Of a stretch of 64,000 nucleotides of DNA, positions 54,252 through 64,000 are shown in pieces. The notes beneath the pieces are model-generated. The model searched no databases and had not been told where the DNA came from. It saw only the letters and a program-made list of their open reading frames with translations. How positions within the stretch are numbered: the stretch's first letter is position 1; each line of letters opens with the position of its first letter. The DNA comes from Azadirachta indica (Eukaryota > Streptophyta > Magnoliopsida > Sapindales > Meliaceae): assembly GCA_022749755.1 (NCBI GenBank), contig CM040443.1, positions 16,831,244-16,895,243 on the forward strand, written 5' to 3'. The translations under genes and the position numbers were made by a program.

Positions 54252-54980
54252 TAATATTATCAAAATTCATTTAGTTTCTTTTACTTTCCAACTTTCGATT
54301 TCACTGTTTGTTTGGTTTAATATCCAGTTTTTTTGGCTTTTTAGTTATCCAATTTTCTCAATTTTTTCCATAATTTTTTCCATTTTCGTAATTTTTTTGT
54401 TTTCCAATCTTTATTTTAATTGTTGTATTTATTTTTTTCTTTGACTTATAACTCCAATTTTGCTATTTTTCATTCATAATTAATATTTATCAAATATTAA
54501 TTAAATAAAAATACAAATAATTAAATAAAACCACAACTAAATTATTATAAATGAAATCATAAATCATACTTTCACAACATCATCCCAAATGAAGATATAT
54601 ACACTAACAACCTCTAATTGTACAATTTACCCTCAACTTCAACATCCAAATCTAGAACATCAACTAAAATTTAAATCAACTCAAACTAAGAATTAAAGTA
54701 ACATCCCAATCCACATTGAAATCTACATGAAATACTTAAATGTACACCTAATCCCATGAGCTTTATCGTTTTTTGAAACTATTAGAAAATTAACAATTTG
54801 CAATAAATAAAACAAACAAGCTGCTCACCTCTCAGAAACAAGTTGGTTGCCACTGACATACATGTTTTACTCACCTGTAAGCACAACTAATAAAAAGTTA
54901 CCATAAGTTTTAATTAAACTAAGAAAGCAAAAATATATATCATGTACTCAATTTGAACCACCTACATACCAGTCAATTAA
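54252..54980. other. CACTA 3' non-coding region
   Basis: AT-rich sequence between the subterminal repeats and the protease tail. No coding content is recognisable. T-runs dominate 54300-54440. Confidence 0.4.
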
Positions 54981-54984
54981 AACT

Positions 54985-55720
54985 CATTGCAAATGGCATT
55001 AGCCCATTCCACTCTAAGTTCATCCAATTCTTCCTCTGTGCAAGTCTCCTTCCCCATAAACTATTATAAAGTACAAAATATTGAACTTAGTTCATAAAAT
55101 TATATGTAATTCTCATTTAAGTTATTAGTATGTGAATTTAGAAATTAAATATTCAAATGTGTGTTCTTTTCAATTTCTAATTTACATCATTTGTCAGTAC
55201 ATTAACATCGTCAATTATATCTATTATATAGCCTATCACATAATAACTACATTAGATGCTACTTGGTTGCATCAGAGTCTACATATATAAAGAAGATGAG
55301 TATCTCTCAAGCAAATGGGCAGTTTGGTAACAATTAGCCATTGATAAATATCATAATACTCATCCAGTGGTAATTGTAATTTATCCTACCATAAAAAAAA
55401 TACCTATGCAAAAATAGAATTTACCCCACTGTTTCCCATCTAATACTTTGTTTCTTGGATGAAATTCCATCTTCAGCACCCAATTGCATAATACTACTAC
55501 ATAATATGATTTTGTTAGTACTAATCCTTGCATTTTGTTTGAGCAAAATTAGAAATGGACAGGGTAAATATAAGTCCTTACTTGGTTACAATGTCCTTCA
55601 AGTCCTCTCTCATTTGACCCTTTAACATATTCATATAATACACCACCCTTGTAGTTACATTTATAGCAACCAACACTTAATGAAAACTATCTTGACTTGC
55701 ATTTAACTATGTTAGAAACT
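54985..55720 (-). pseudogene. Ulp1-like C48 protease tail in CACTA ORF
   Basis: The minus strand reads 'FIATINVTTRVVYYMNMLKG' and 'MREDLKDIVT' (about 55700-55590), like the C48 block around the catalytic His/Asp (HW.L.V...T...Y..DS). It ends with 'TCTEEELDELRVEWANAICN' and a stop at about 54985, the typical C-terminus of C48 domains carried by plant transposons. The middle is too decayed to follow the catalytic Cys. Such domains resemble SUMO proteases, and their role in the element is unknown. Confidence 0.5.
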
Positions 55721-56079
55721 TAATATTAATTGATTGACATAATCAAAATACGAGTATGCAAACATTACCCTGGATTGTTTGGCATGAGAATGATTTGAGC
55801 ATGCACTGTATTTTATAATCAATTTGCAATACCATGTGCTCAGTCTTTGCGCATTGGCTTGCCACTTGACATGCTAACCAAGGACACTTAAGTTGGACTA
55901 ATAAATCCAAACTACTTAGTTGCTCTTCCTTCCTTCAGTTCATTGTATAATGTCATGTACAATGAGGAAAGCAAGATGAAGATGCAAAATTAGAACAAAT
56001 GAGGGCCACTTTAGTGTTAATATATAATTTCAAATGACTCTATGAATTAGAATAGTAAATTTTTATATTATGTACAGTA

Positions 56080-58115
56080 TTATATAGCTGGTAGTGAGCT
56101 CTTTCTTGTAAATTATGGCTCGATAATCCTCAAAGGATATGTATGTAGTCACATCTATCTAAACAATGTACCTCTCAAGCTTAACTCGAATAGACCTCAG
56201 GCTGCTAACACTTTTTTCCGCAAATGCAACAAACATCTTCATATACGGATTTCTTTTCATGCGCTAAACCTGAGCGTGTCCTGTGTTTTTCCTCACTACC
56301 ACAACGGGCTTTAGATTTTCATTTCTCTTTTTTCGGTCAAATCAATTACCTTTTGTGGGCTGTCATCCTTGTTTTCCTCAATTGGTAGGTCCACATCTTC
56401 ATTAAGGCTCAAGTCAATCCTTTTCTAGGGGGGCTTCTTGGGTGTTTGCTTACCAGGCCTTTTGGGTTTTTTTTATTTTTTGGCTTTTCCCCTTTGGGCT
56501 GTCATCACCATGATCTTTATGATCTTTATCTCCCTGCAAATATGTATTCATTTCCAACAAATTAACACATGAACCAACACACAAAAACTACCATGCTTGA
56601 AAAATATGTTAGCTAAATCTTGATCACCAGAATAAAACATTACAAAGTGCTAAGTGCTTGATAATAACTACCCTATGATAACCTTCAAAGAATGTTTTCA
56701 TAAGGAATTCACGAACCATATACATAAGAGGATAAGGATAAGCTTATCTAAGAATTATCAATCATATACACATAAAAAAACCAAAACAATATATGCAAAG
56801 GCTAATTATACCTTCGTCTGTTCTATGTCATTGCTTTTGACCTTAGAAGCACAGTTCTGTCTCTCAACCATTATTGCCAACTCCTCAATCCTGGCTTCCA
56901 TTTCTACAATTTTTTCATCGTACAACATCCGCTCTCTCTTTAACATGCTAGCAAGGGGCAAGTTGAAATACATATGTAGGGGCACAAACTATCCCACTCC
57001 TTGTAGATGACCAGCAGTTGGTTTTTTACCCAACAACTATGCTAGGATGTCATTCTTCCCATTGATCTTGAAAGATCCCTTCCATGCCTCAGTTTCTAAT
57101 TCATCCTATATATAAAAAAATTAGCAACAAGGCAGATCAGCATATGAACTAGTATATTGTTCTTTTAATTGTTATTTTTTTGTCTAGGAAAAAAACACAT
57201 CTTATAATCTTTTCAACCACAAGTTGAACCTTCGGGTCCAATCCTCTTTCTTTTTTGGTTTTTGGCAAGCACGCTTCAATAATAAACTCTTGTCAATTTC
57301 TAGCTCTAACATCTCTATCTCTGCCATTTGTATGACATATGATCAAGATGCTATATTAGTTATTAGAGTCTTTTTACCTCTTTAGCTTAAAGCCATCAGA
57401 GACTTCTATTAATCAGCAAGGTAAAAGATATATACTATATTAATGTTATAAAAACTCTAAAATTGATGCGATTAACATATATAATATAGTATTCCTTACT
57501 TTGATGAAGTATATGGTCTTTTGAATGGAGGTTCTTATATATCATACAACATCAATAACATAAACAAACTAAAAAGACTACTACTCAATTCAAGCGAATG
57601 TTAACTTATAACTAGCCAACAGTTAAAAAAATGGAGAGGTTCATTCTGCTTTTACTGAAATAGATGTAGAAATTACGTTTTTGGGAAAACCTAAATGTTG
57701 AAAAGGCAAACTTCGTGAACAAAGTCTAAAGCAATTCATTAATAAAGAAACCAACTTATAATATTTTCTATCAACAACAGAATGTATCCTTCTTGACTTA
57801 GTTGGTGGTTGTACTTATTCAACTTTTCTTTTTTTCTATGCATTCTCCCTTACTTTCTACAAATGTTGCATTATTGTATAGTATTAAATTGATATCTTAA
57901 CTTATTAACCATTAATTCATTTTAGTGTTACTCACCCCAAACTCTTCTGACAGCAGTGATTCCAAAAAGGTCATCTAATGCTTTTGTTTTTTTTATAAAT
58001 TTATATTGCAGAGGTGGTTTTACCAATGATTGTTTATCTTCTTTATTAACAAGTATGTAGTCCATAGCTAGGTGGTGTCTGAAATTACAAAAAGCCACTC
58101 CCAATATATGCATAA
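56080..58115 (-). pseudogene. CACTA second ORF, Transposase_24-type
   Basis: Three minus-strand segments can be read. 58113-57928 has 'LGVAFCNFRHHLAMDYI' and 'PPLQYKFIKKT'. About 57110-56820 has 'ETEAWKGSFKINGKNDILA', 'FNLPLASMLKRERMLYDEKI' and a Glu-rich coiled coil. About 56510-56080 has a Lys-rich stretch and 'SLRSIRVKLERYIVWIDV'. The wording matches the plant Ptta/En/Spm second ORF (R.F...L...YI...PP..Y.FI; GRNDILT.ALG). Stops and intron-like gaps separate them. The plus-strand frame at 56654-57010 is a shadow of this region. Confidence 0.6.
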
Positions 58116-58835
58116 CTTGTTTTTTGCTACGACTATCAAGTTCAAAGTGTTTCTACATGAATTGCAAAACAAGCCCATATACGTTATAACCAAAATGAAA
58201 ACGGAAAAAAGCATCATCTTACCTGTTAGGTTATTTTTGCTTTATTTACCATGAAAAAGAAGGAATACAATATATGTAAATAATCTATTATCATAATTAC
58301 GCATAAGCATAAACATTTATGTTGATGTGAACATTTATGCTAAAGAGAGAGCAATACTTTTCTAGAATGATATGTTCAAAGTGAGTTTTTAGTTTTAAAT
58401 AGATAAGTTCTTATTAACTAGGGGAATTAAAGAATAGGAGTTTATGCTAAATGAAGAAGGAAACTAAAATAGAGATTAAACGGCTCCAAGACAAAACTTA
58501 GAAAATGAAAAAGACAGACTAGCTAATATGAACATGGTAAAATAATTAAAATTGTATTGATCTCCATTAGAATACAAAAAGCTATTGAACTGATGATCTA
58601 TACCTACACAACTTCAACTACAAGCTGAAATTACAAAAACACAGCAAAAGATAGCAAAGAAATTTGTTATTTTATGAACACTATTTTTGTAAAAATTGGA
58701 ATCTAGTTTAAATTGCTAAAATTTACTTTCAAGAAGTTATTGGACCCCATCTTATCTCAATAGAAAGGAAACATAATTGATTTTATGTTTATTTATGTGA
58801 CTTATGTTTATGGTGTTTACTCTTGACTAACATCT
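58116..58835. other. CACTA internal non-coding stretch
   Basis: I can read no domain on either strand. Intron or spacer between the second ORF and the coding-like segments on the plus strand. Confidence 0.35.
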
Positions 58836-59900
58836 TAATTTGTTTCTCTTTCCTCCCTCTATATGTGATACTGGAAACTACGCAAGTCCTTAATGAACAC
58901 GTAAGCTTTTATCATGTCCTTTTACCTATTTATTTATATATTTATTTTCCTTTTACATATTAATTTAATAATAGAGAGCAAGCTATGCTTCAAAGAATTA
59001 AATTCAAGTAATTAAGTTCAAGGGCTACCATCTGGATGCTATGTTTATTTTTAGGTCAAGATATTCACACAACGGAGCTTTATGTGGTGAATATCACACA
59101 CATTCCCTATTGTTAGTGGATTCTAGTGAGGGAATTACATATAATTTGAAATCTATTGAAAGTTATCCAAATAAGAGAATAAACTTGATTTTAGGGAATA
59201 TTTATACTTTTGTAGAAGTCATGCAAACAAATTTAGTTAGTGTCTAAAACCTTAGGAAATTTATAATTTGTTTTGTTGCCTATGGCTATAGACAGAGTTA
59301 GTGCTTATTCTTTTTTTCCTAGTTTGATATTATTGTTTCCTCCACCTATGAAGTTGTATGTGGGGAGTTCACCTCAATTTGACATGAAAAGTTTCTGATG
59401 TACGACTGACTTGAATGGCCAGACATGCAGAACACCCTTTGGTGATGCTTTGTTTTTAACAATAAAGATTTCCTCTATGCTAATGGGTGATGTATAGTAC
59501 TCCTCATTCAAGTCCATAGAGAAGTTAAAAATTTTCAATACAAATAACTTGTAAGTGTTGCTTTCTTAAATATCGTAAACATGAACAGGTTTGAGCCTAA
59601 CAAAGTATTTTACAGGTGGGTGAACTTAAGTGTAATCAAAAGGCTGGTAGAAGCTTATGCACTCAAGATGGAGATCATTCCAAATCCAAAGGTGCATGTG
59701 TTTTCCTATAACTACTTTTTCGGGATTTCAGCTGAAGGATTTGGTACTGTTATAGAGATGTTGATTTCTAATTATAAGGTTAAACTTGCTTTCAGCAAGT
59801 GGATAAAATCAAAGTTCTTCAGCTAGAAACTGTAGCTGATGCAGCAATTGTGGTACTTATTACACTGTTGTTGTCTCAACTCCCACTTTTACTCATCCTA
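58836..59900 (+). pseudogene. Unidentified coding-like segments inside the CACTA element
   Basis: The plus strand, opposite to the transposase genes, shows protein-like stretches that I cannot assign. 59041-59247 opens after a splice-like 'tatttttag' and encodes 'NGALCGEYHTHSLLLVDSSE' and 'KSIESYPNKRINLILGNIYT'. 59581-59826 encodes 'VNLSVIKRLVEAYALKMEII' and 'FGTVIEMLISNYKVKLAFSK', with a 'ttttacag|g' just inside. About 59792-59870 reads 'QVDKIKVLQLETVADAAIVV' after 'ctttcag'. Composition and splice-like borders suggest exons of a host gene carried by the transposon, but the identity is unknown and an artefact is possible. Confidence 0.4.
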
Positions 59901-61150
59901 TAGTGTAAAAAAACCGTAATTTATCATATCACATGAATAAACACACAAGTAGCAATAAGGCAACTCATCCTACAATGTAAAAAAATCATAATTTATCATA
60001 TCACATGGATAAACGCACAAGCACCAATAAGGCAACTCTTGAACACTATATATATAAATATGTATAAACAATGACAGCATGCATACGTTTACCATGAAAA
60101 TGAAGGAATACTTCATTATATTGGACTCGTATAATAATATCTTCAATAAATTCTCTTTTCATTCTTCTAGTTGATTAATTATTTCCAATTTGAAGATTTG
60201 TTCTCAATGACTACCTTCATTGTCATTTTTACATTACGATTGCTTTCAACCTTTTGGTAACTTTTCAAAAATTTGAAGGGAGTATAATACTACATGCATA
60301 AATTAGTTAAGTAATATATATAATATTAATTGTTCTTAACATTTATACATAATATTCATCTAATACTTCATTGTCATTTAAACATTAGTTTCTTGTCCTT
60401 TTGAAATATTTTACAACTACCTACCAATTATGAAAATATTAAACAATGTACTCAAATTTAAATTCAATACCTACCTACTCAAGAAAAATATATATCAGAT
60501 TAATTATGCAGCTTAAATATATTAAACTTAAATTTTTAGACATATATTAATTACATTATTCTAATGTTTTCTATACCCTAAAGTGAACAAAAAGGAATAA
60601 AAAAATAATTCTAAAAGAATGTTTGCTTATTTTCTTCTCGTCCTAAGATTATTGTTGCTACTCTTAATGTATCTATCTAGAACCTAAATCTAGCAAAGGA
60701 AAAAGAAGAAGAGATCAAATGGGTAATATAAAGGATTAAATATTTATTATATTTAATCTACTCCTAGATTAAATAGTAGTGATCTATACAACTAGCCAAC
60801 TAAGACAAGAATTAATGCATCGTATACAACATTACATATATGACACAAGGCCGCAACATTTACATTACATTCACTAATTTAATATGCAGCCATTATGACA
60901 ATTGTGAGCCCAAAACCAATACCTAGCAGCATCTTAAATTTAGTAAATCAAGCATTGTTGTAAGATTGACAAGTGTCAAAAGAAGCAATTTAATTCAACC
61001 AGCAAGATTTTGATTCAAATTGGTGGAAGCAGTAGATAAAATTACAACAAGTATCAAACCAAACATGTAACAAAGTAGTAAAATCAAACAGTAATATTAG
61101 GCAAAAGTAATACATGTCAAAATTAACAATGTTATTCTTACCATTAACCT
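59901..61150. other. CACTA internal stretch without readable genes
   Basis: AT-rich sequence with no recognisable domain. 59880-60050 contains two close copies of 'actcatccta(t/c)a(g/a)tgtaaaaaaa(c/t)c(g/a)taatttatcatatcacatg', a short direct duplication about 65 bases apart. Confidence 0.5.
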
Positions 61151-61159
61151 AAATACCCT

Positions 61160-61500
61160 CACAATCAAATCGTGCATAATTTGCTAGGTTACCATCATCT
61201 AGTTAAGGAATATCATTCATAGTTGGTGGATTACCCACTAGGAAGTCTACATCATCTACACTTTCTATTTGTTGAAAGCCTTTACCGAGCATTGAACAGA
61301 TAGCTTAAAACCTACCATTTATTTGATCTTTTATGTAAATGACTTGTTTTGCTTGAGATGCTAAGATAAAGGAATTGGATGTATGCCTGATCCAATCAAG
61401 GTCGACTATAGGGAAACCAAACTCTTTATATCTAAACCTACCTCTATAATCAACCCAATCACACTTGAAGACTAAAAGCTTGAACATATTATAATCACAA
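61160..61500 (-). pseudogene. DUF4216 domain of CACTA transposase ORF
   Basis: The minus strand reads 'MFKLLVFKCDWVDYRGRFRY', 'EFGFPIVDLDWIRHTSNSFI' and 'LASQAKQVIYIKDQINGRF', the pattern of DUF4216, which lies at the C-terminal end of TNP2-type ORFs (V.FKCDW.D.......D..G...V......Y...PF..A.QA.QVFY..D). It ends with 'ANYARFDCEGI' near 61160. The role of the domain is unknown. Confidence 0.8.
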
Positions 61501-62290
61501 TCACTCTGTAAAATGACATTTCCCCGATAATCGGATTTTTGTCTTTAGCATTGGATATTTGCATTGTTGATGTAGTAATGCTTACTCCTTGGATGAGATC
61601 CTTATGCTAAGCACCTCAAATCACTTAAGATTTAATCACTGTACGTTTGAGCATTTATGACCCAAAAGTACAAAGATGTTTGAAGAATTTGTTAAGCTAT
61701 AAAATTATAGTCATAAACATGGTTGAATCTAATCAGTTTAATAGGTAATTACCTCATCTTCCAACCAATACATAAAGGTACGCATGTGCTCATCTTACAA
61801 CCACTTTGCTCTTATTGATTTACGCAGATATTGTGCCTTCAACCAAGTGAAGTATTTTCTATATGGAAAAGAATACAATTTCGTTAATATTAGGAAAGAG
61901 TATATTACATATACTAATAAAGTGTTGGAAAAAGAGGACTCACTTAATGTATGGTTGCACTATGGCATTATTTACCAATATGTAATGATGGGCATGTCCT
62001 AATAGTCGGTAGTCCATCTCCTTTAATTGTCCAAGAGAGAAAGGCCTATTGATAGTCATTTTTTGCTTATGCTTATGTGGGTTTACAATCACTTTCCATA
62101 CAAACTATAGGTTTTTCAATGATGTACCACTCGACAATGTAACCTTCAGGTTGGCTATGATTACGCACATAACCTTTAAGAAATTTCATGAACCTCTTAA
62201 AAGAGTTCATCCACCTTAAATATACTGGTCCATATAACTTAACTTATTCAACAAGATGAATCACTAAATGTAACATTATGTCAAACACTA
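61501..62290 (-). pseudogene. TNP2 linker and DUF4218 C-terminal half, decayed
   Basis: Minus-strand pieces include 'VKLYGPVYLRWMNSFKRFMK' in decayed form and 'FLKGYVRNHSQPEGYIVEWY' (about 62230-62130), the end of DUF4218, and 'KKYFTWLKAQYLRKSIRAKW' (about 61870-61800), the linker before DUF4216. Stops interrupt it. Confidence 0.65.
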
Positions 62291-64000
62291 TCGGTCAGAA
62301 GTATTCCTTGAATAAGCCCAATGTGTTAACAACATTCTTATGCAACTTATCTAACTTAGAAGGATTGACAACCATATTGTACAACGAATTGAAGAAGAAA
62401 CACAACTTAATAATTGTGAATCTAGCATGTTTTGGTAACACTAACCACATTGCCAACGGTAGTAACTGCTGCATCAACACATAACAATCATGAGATTTCT
62501 GTCTTTGAATCTTTAAATTTTCCATAGACATAAGGTTTGAAAAATTAGAACAAAATCCTTCTGGAACCTTTAAGCTTCTCAATGTTTGGCAAAACATCTT
62601 CCTTTCCTTTTTACTTAAAGTATAACTTGCTAGAGGCGGTAAGATATGCTTATTTACTTTCTGGGATGGCAATTCAACCCTTATTTTCATATCAACTAGA
62701 TCCAATATCGTCTTCAATCTATCCTTAGTCTTTTCTAAAGTGTTTAACAAAGTCCCATAAATGCTTTCACACATATTTTTCTCAATGTGCATCATGTCAT
62801 ATTGATGTCAAACATGTAAATGCTTCCAATACACCAACTTAAAGAATATTTATTTCATTTTAAAACACTTGTCCATATTCCTACCATTCAGTTTCCTCTT
62901 CTTTGTGTGTTTCTTCTTTCCTTGAGTTTGATTAATAGAATTCATCCTCTCTAAATTTTCTTCTCTACTCAAAGGTTTAAAAAGGGATCTAAATTCTTCC
63001 TCTCTATTGAAGGCATTATTTTGCCTTTTAAATGGATGATTAGGTAAAAGAAAGTGACGATGACCCATGTAAACAATTTTTTTGGAGTACTTCAAATGAC
63101 ATCAATCTGTGCCTTCACCACACATTGGACATGCATAGCCTTACACCCAACAAGTTGCCATATGCATGAAAGTTACTAATTGTCACATTAGAATTGCTCT
63201 TAAGGTAAATTCATCCTTACATGTATCATATGCCTCAATTTCCACATCCCATACTATTTTCAAGTAATTTATTAATAGGGCAAGGTATACATCAATGTCA
63301 TTTCCAGGTTGATGAAGACCTAATATCAATAATGACAAGAACATAAACCTTCTCTTCATGCACAACTATGGTGGAAGATTGTAAGCAATAAGTAAAACTG
63401 CTCAACAACTATACTTACTACTTAGTGAGCTATGAGGATTAATGCCATCAATTGAAAGTGCAAGACAAAGGTTTCTACTTTGTACTACAAACTCCCGCCA
63501 TGTTTTATCCACGAATTGCTATGATAGAGAGTCAGCTAGGTGGCAGAGCATACCATCTTTTTCCCTCTCATTGGCATTCCAAGGTAGATGCTTAACAGCT
63601 TGTAGAGATTGGAATATACGTTTAAGCCTTGGAATAATAGAAAAATAGCACAACACCTTCGCTGGCACATTATTTGCTTTCGTCCCTTCTTCATTTTTAG
63701 AATTTTTCCATCTCAAAACTCTACACGATGGACATTCAGATAGATGTTCATATTCCTTTTTGAACAAAACACAATCATTAGGACAAGCATGAATTTTTTC
63801 ATAATTTACTCCTAATACACTCATTTGCTTCTTTGCCTTATACATGTAAGTGGGCAACAAATTTTTTGATGGCATAATATCTTTAAGACAATAACGTAAG
63901 TTTGAAAAGCTTTTATCTATCTACTCGTGCTTGCCTTTCACGTTGTATAATTTTACTAACACAGATAATTTGGTATAGGGGTTGTTTAGCATCTTCCAGT
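62291..64000 (-). pseudogene. CACTA TNP2 transposase (Transposase_21 and DUF4218), partial
   Basis: Continuous homology can be read from the window edge: 'KLSVLVKLYNVKGKHE', 'KKQMSVLGVNYEKIHACPND', 'CPSCRVLRWKNSKNEEGTKA', 'PAKVLCYFSIIPRLKRIFQS' (63875-63519), 'MCMKRRFMFLSLLILGLHQP' and 'GNDIDVYLALLINYLK' (63365-63183), 'MGHRHFLLPNHPFKRQNNAF' (63095-62850), and then 'MMHIEKNMCESIYGTLLNTL', 'LPPLASYTLSKKERKMFCQT' and 'KSHDCYVLMQQLLPLAMWLV' (62795-62295). These are the ordered blocks of the CACTA transposase, which cuts at the element ends. Single stops and frameshifts separate the frames, so it is inactive but less decayed than the second ORF. Confidence 0.9.

Larger units (their letters stand above)
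53511..64000 (-). mobile_element. CACTA (En/Spm) transposon, minus strand, partial
   Basis: The left terminus CATTACAAGAGAAAG is a one-base variant of the CACTA end. From the right edge leftwards the minus strand encodes TNP2 transposase, DUF4218, DUF4216, a Transposase_24-type segment and an Ulp1-like protease tail, the usual gene order of plant CACTA elements. All are broken by stops. The other terminus is beyond 64000, so size and target duplication cannot be given. Subterminal palindromes (54048-54251) support the left end. Confidence 0.8.

Overview
This 64-kb window is AT-rich DNA from a flowering plant. It is built almost entirely of nested and decayed transposable elements: Ty3/gypsy elements of Athila and Tat type with tRNA-Asp-type primer-binding sites, Ty1/copia elements including a Sirevirus, L1-type LINEs with an RNase H tail, and CACTA DNA transposons. 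The only non-transposon gene I can name is a broken plant defensin gene at about 52.7-53.0 kb. There are no rRNA or tRNA genes, no CRISPR array and nothing bacterial. I cannot place the species.

Layout. 1-2570: LTR scrap, then a 5'-truncated L1 LINE (+). 2780-5650: Athila-like LTR 'family B' with a degenerate primer-binding site and internal remnant, then a LINE tail. 5772-11104: a composite Athila-like 'family A' element bounded by a perfect 5-bp target duplication, carrying three LTRs, one of them inverted. 11110-22060: three more family B LTRs, one interrupted by a family A solo LTR and a LINE, another by a small CACTA element. 22061-29460: two minus-strand copia elements, the second split by a family A solo LTR. 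29461-43485: a minus-strand Tat-like gypsy element ('D') with gag and an antisense coiled-coil ORF. A Sirevirus sits in its left LTR, and that Sirevirus holds a family A fragment. 43495-43681: copia integrase scrap. 43687-50719: the best family A element, with gag, protease and integrase but no reverse transcriptase, and a captured fragment of a LOG-type cytokinin-activation gene. 50720-53510: TE-poor island with a LINE tail and the defensin pseudogene. 53511-64000: minus-strand CACTA element running off the window (TNP2, DUF4218, DUF4216, Transposase_24, Ulp1-like protease), with unidentified coding-like segments on its plus strand.

How it fits together. Family A dominates: eight LTRs plus one scrap, roughly 15% of the window. 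None of its copies here encodes a complete pol, so it must have been mobilised in trans. The nesting order can be read from target duplications: CTTTA around 5772-11104, CCCAT around the solo LTR in copia gag, ATTGT around the Sirevirus. The most notable items are the LOG fragment fused behind integrase, the three-LTR composite, the defensin pseudogene that lost its fifth cysteine, and the unidentified exon-like segments inside the CACTA element.
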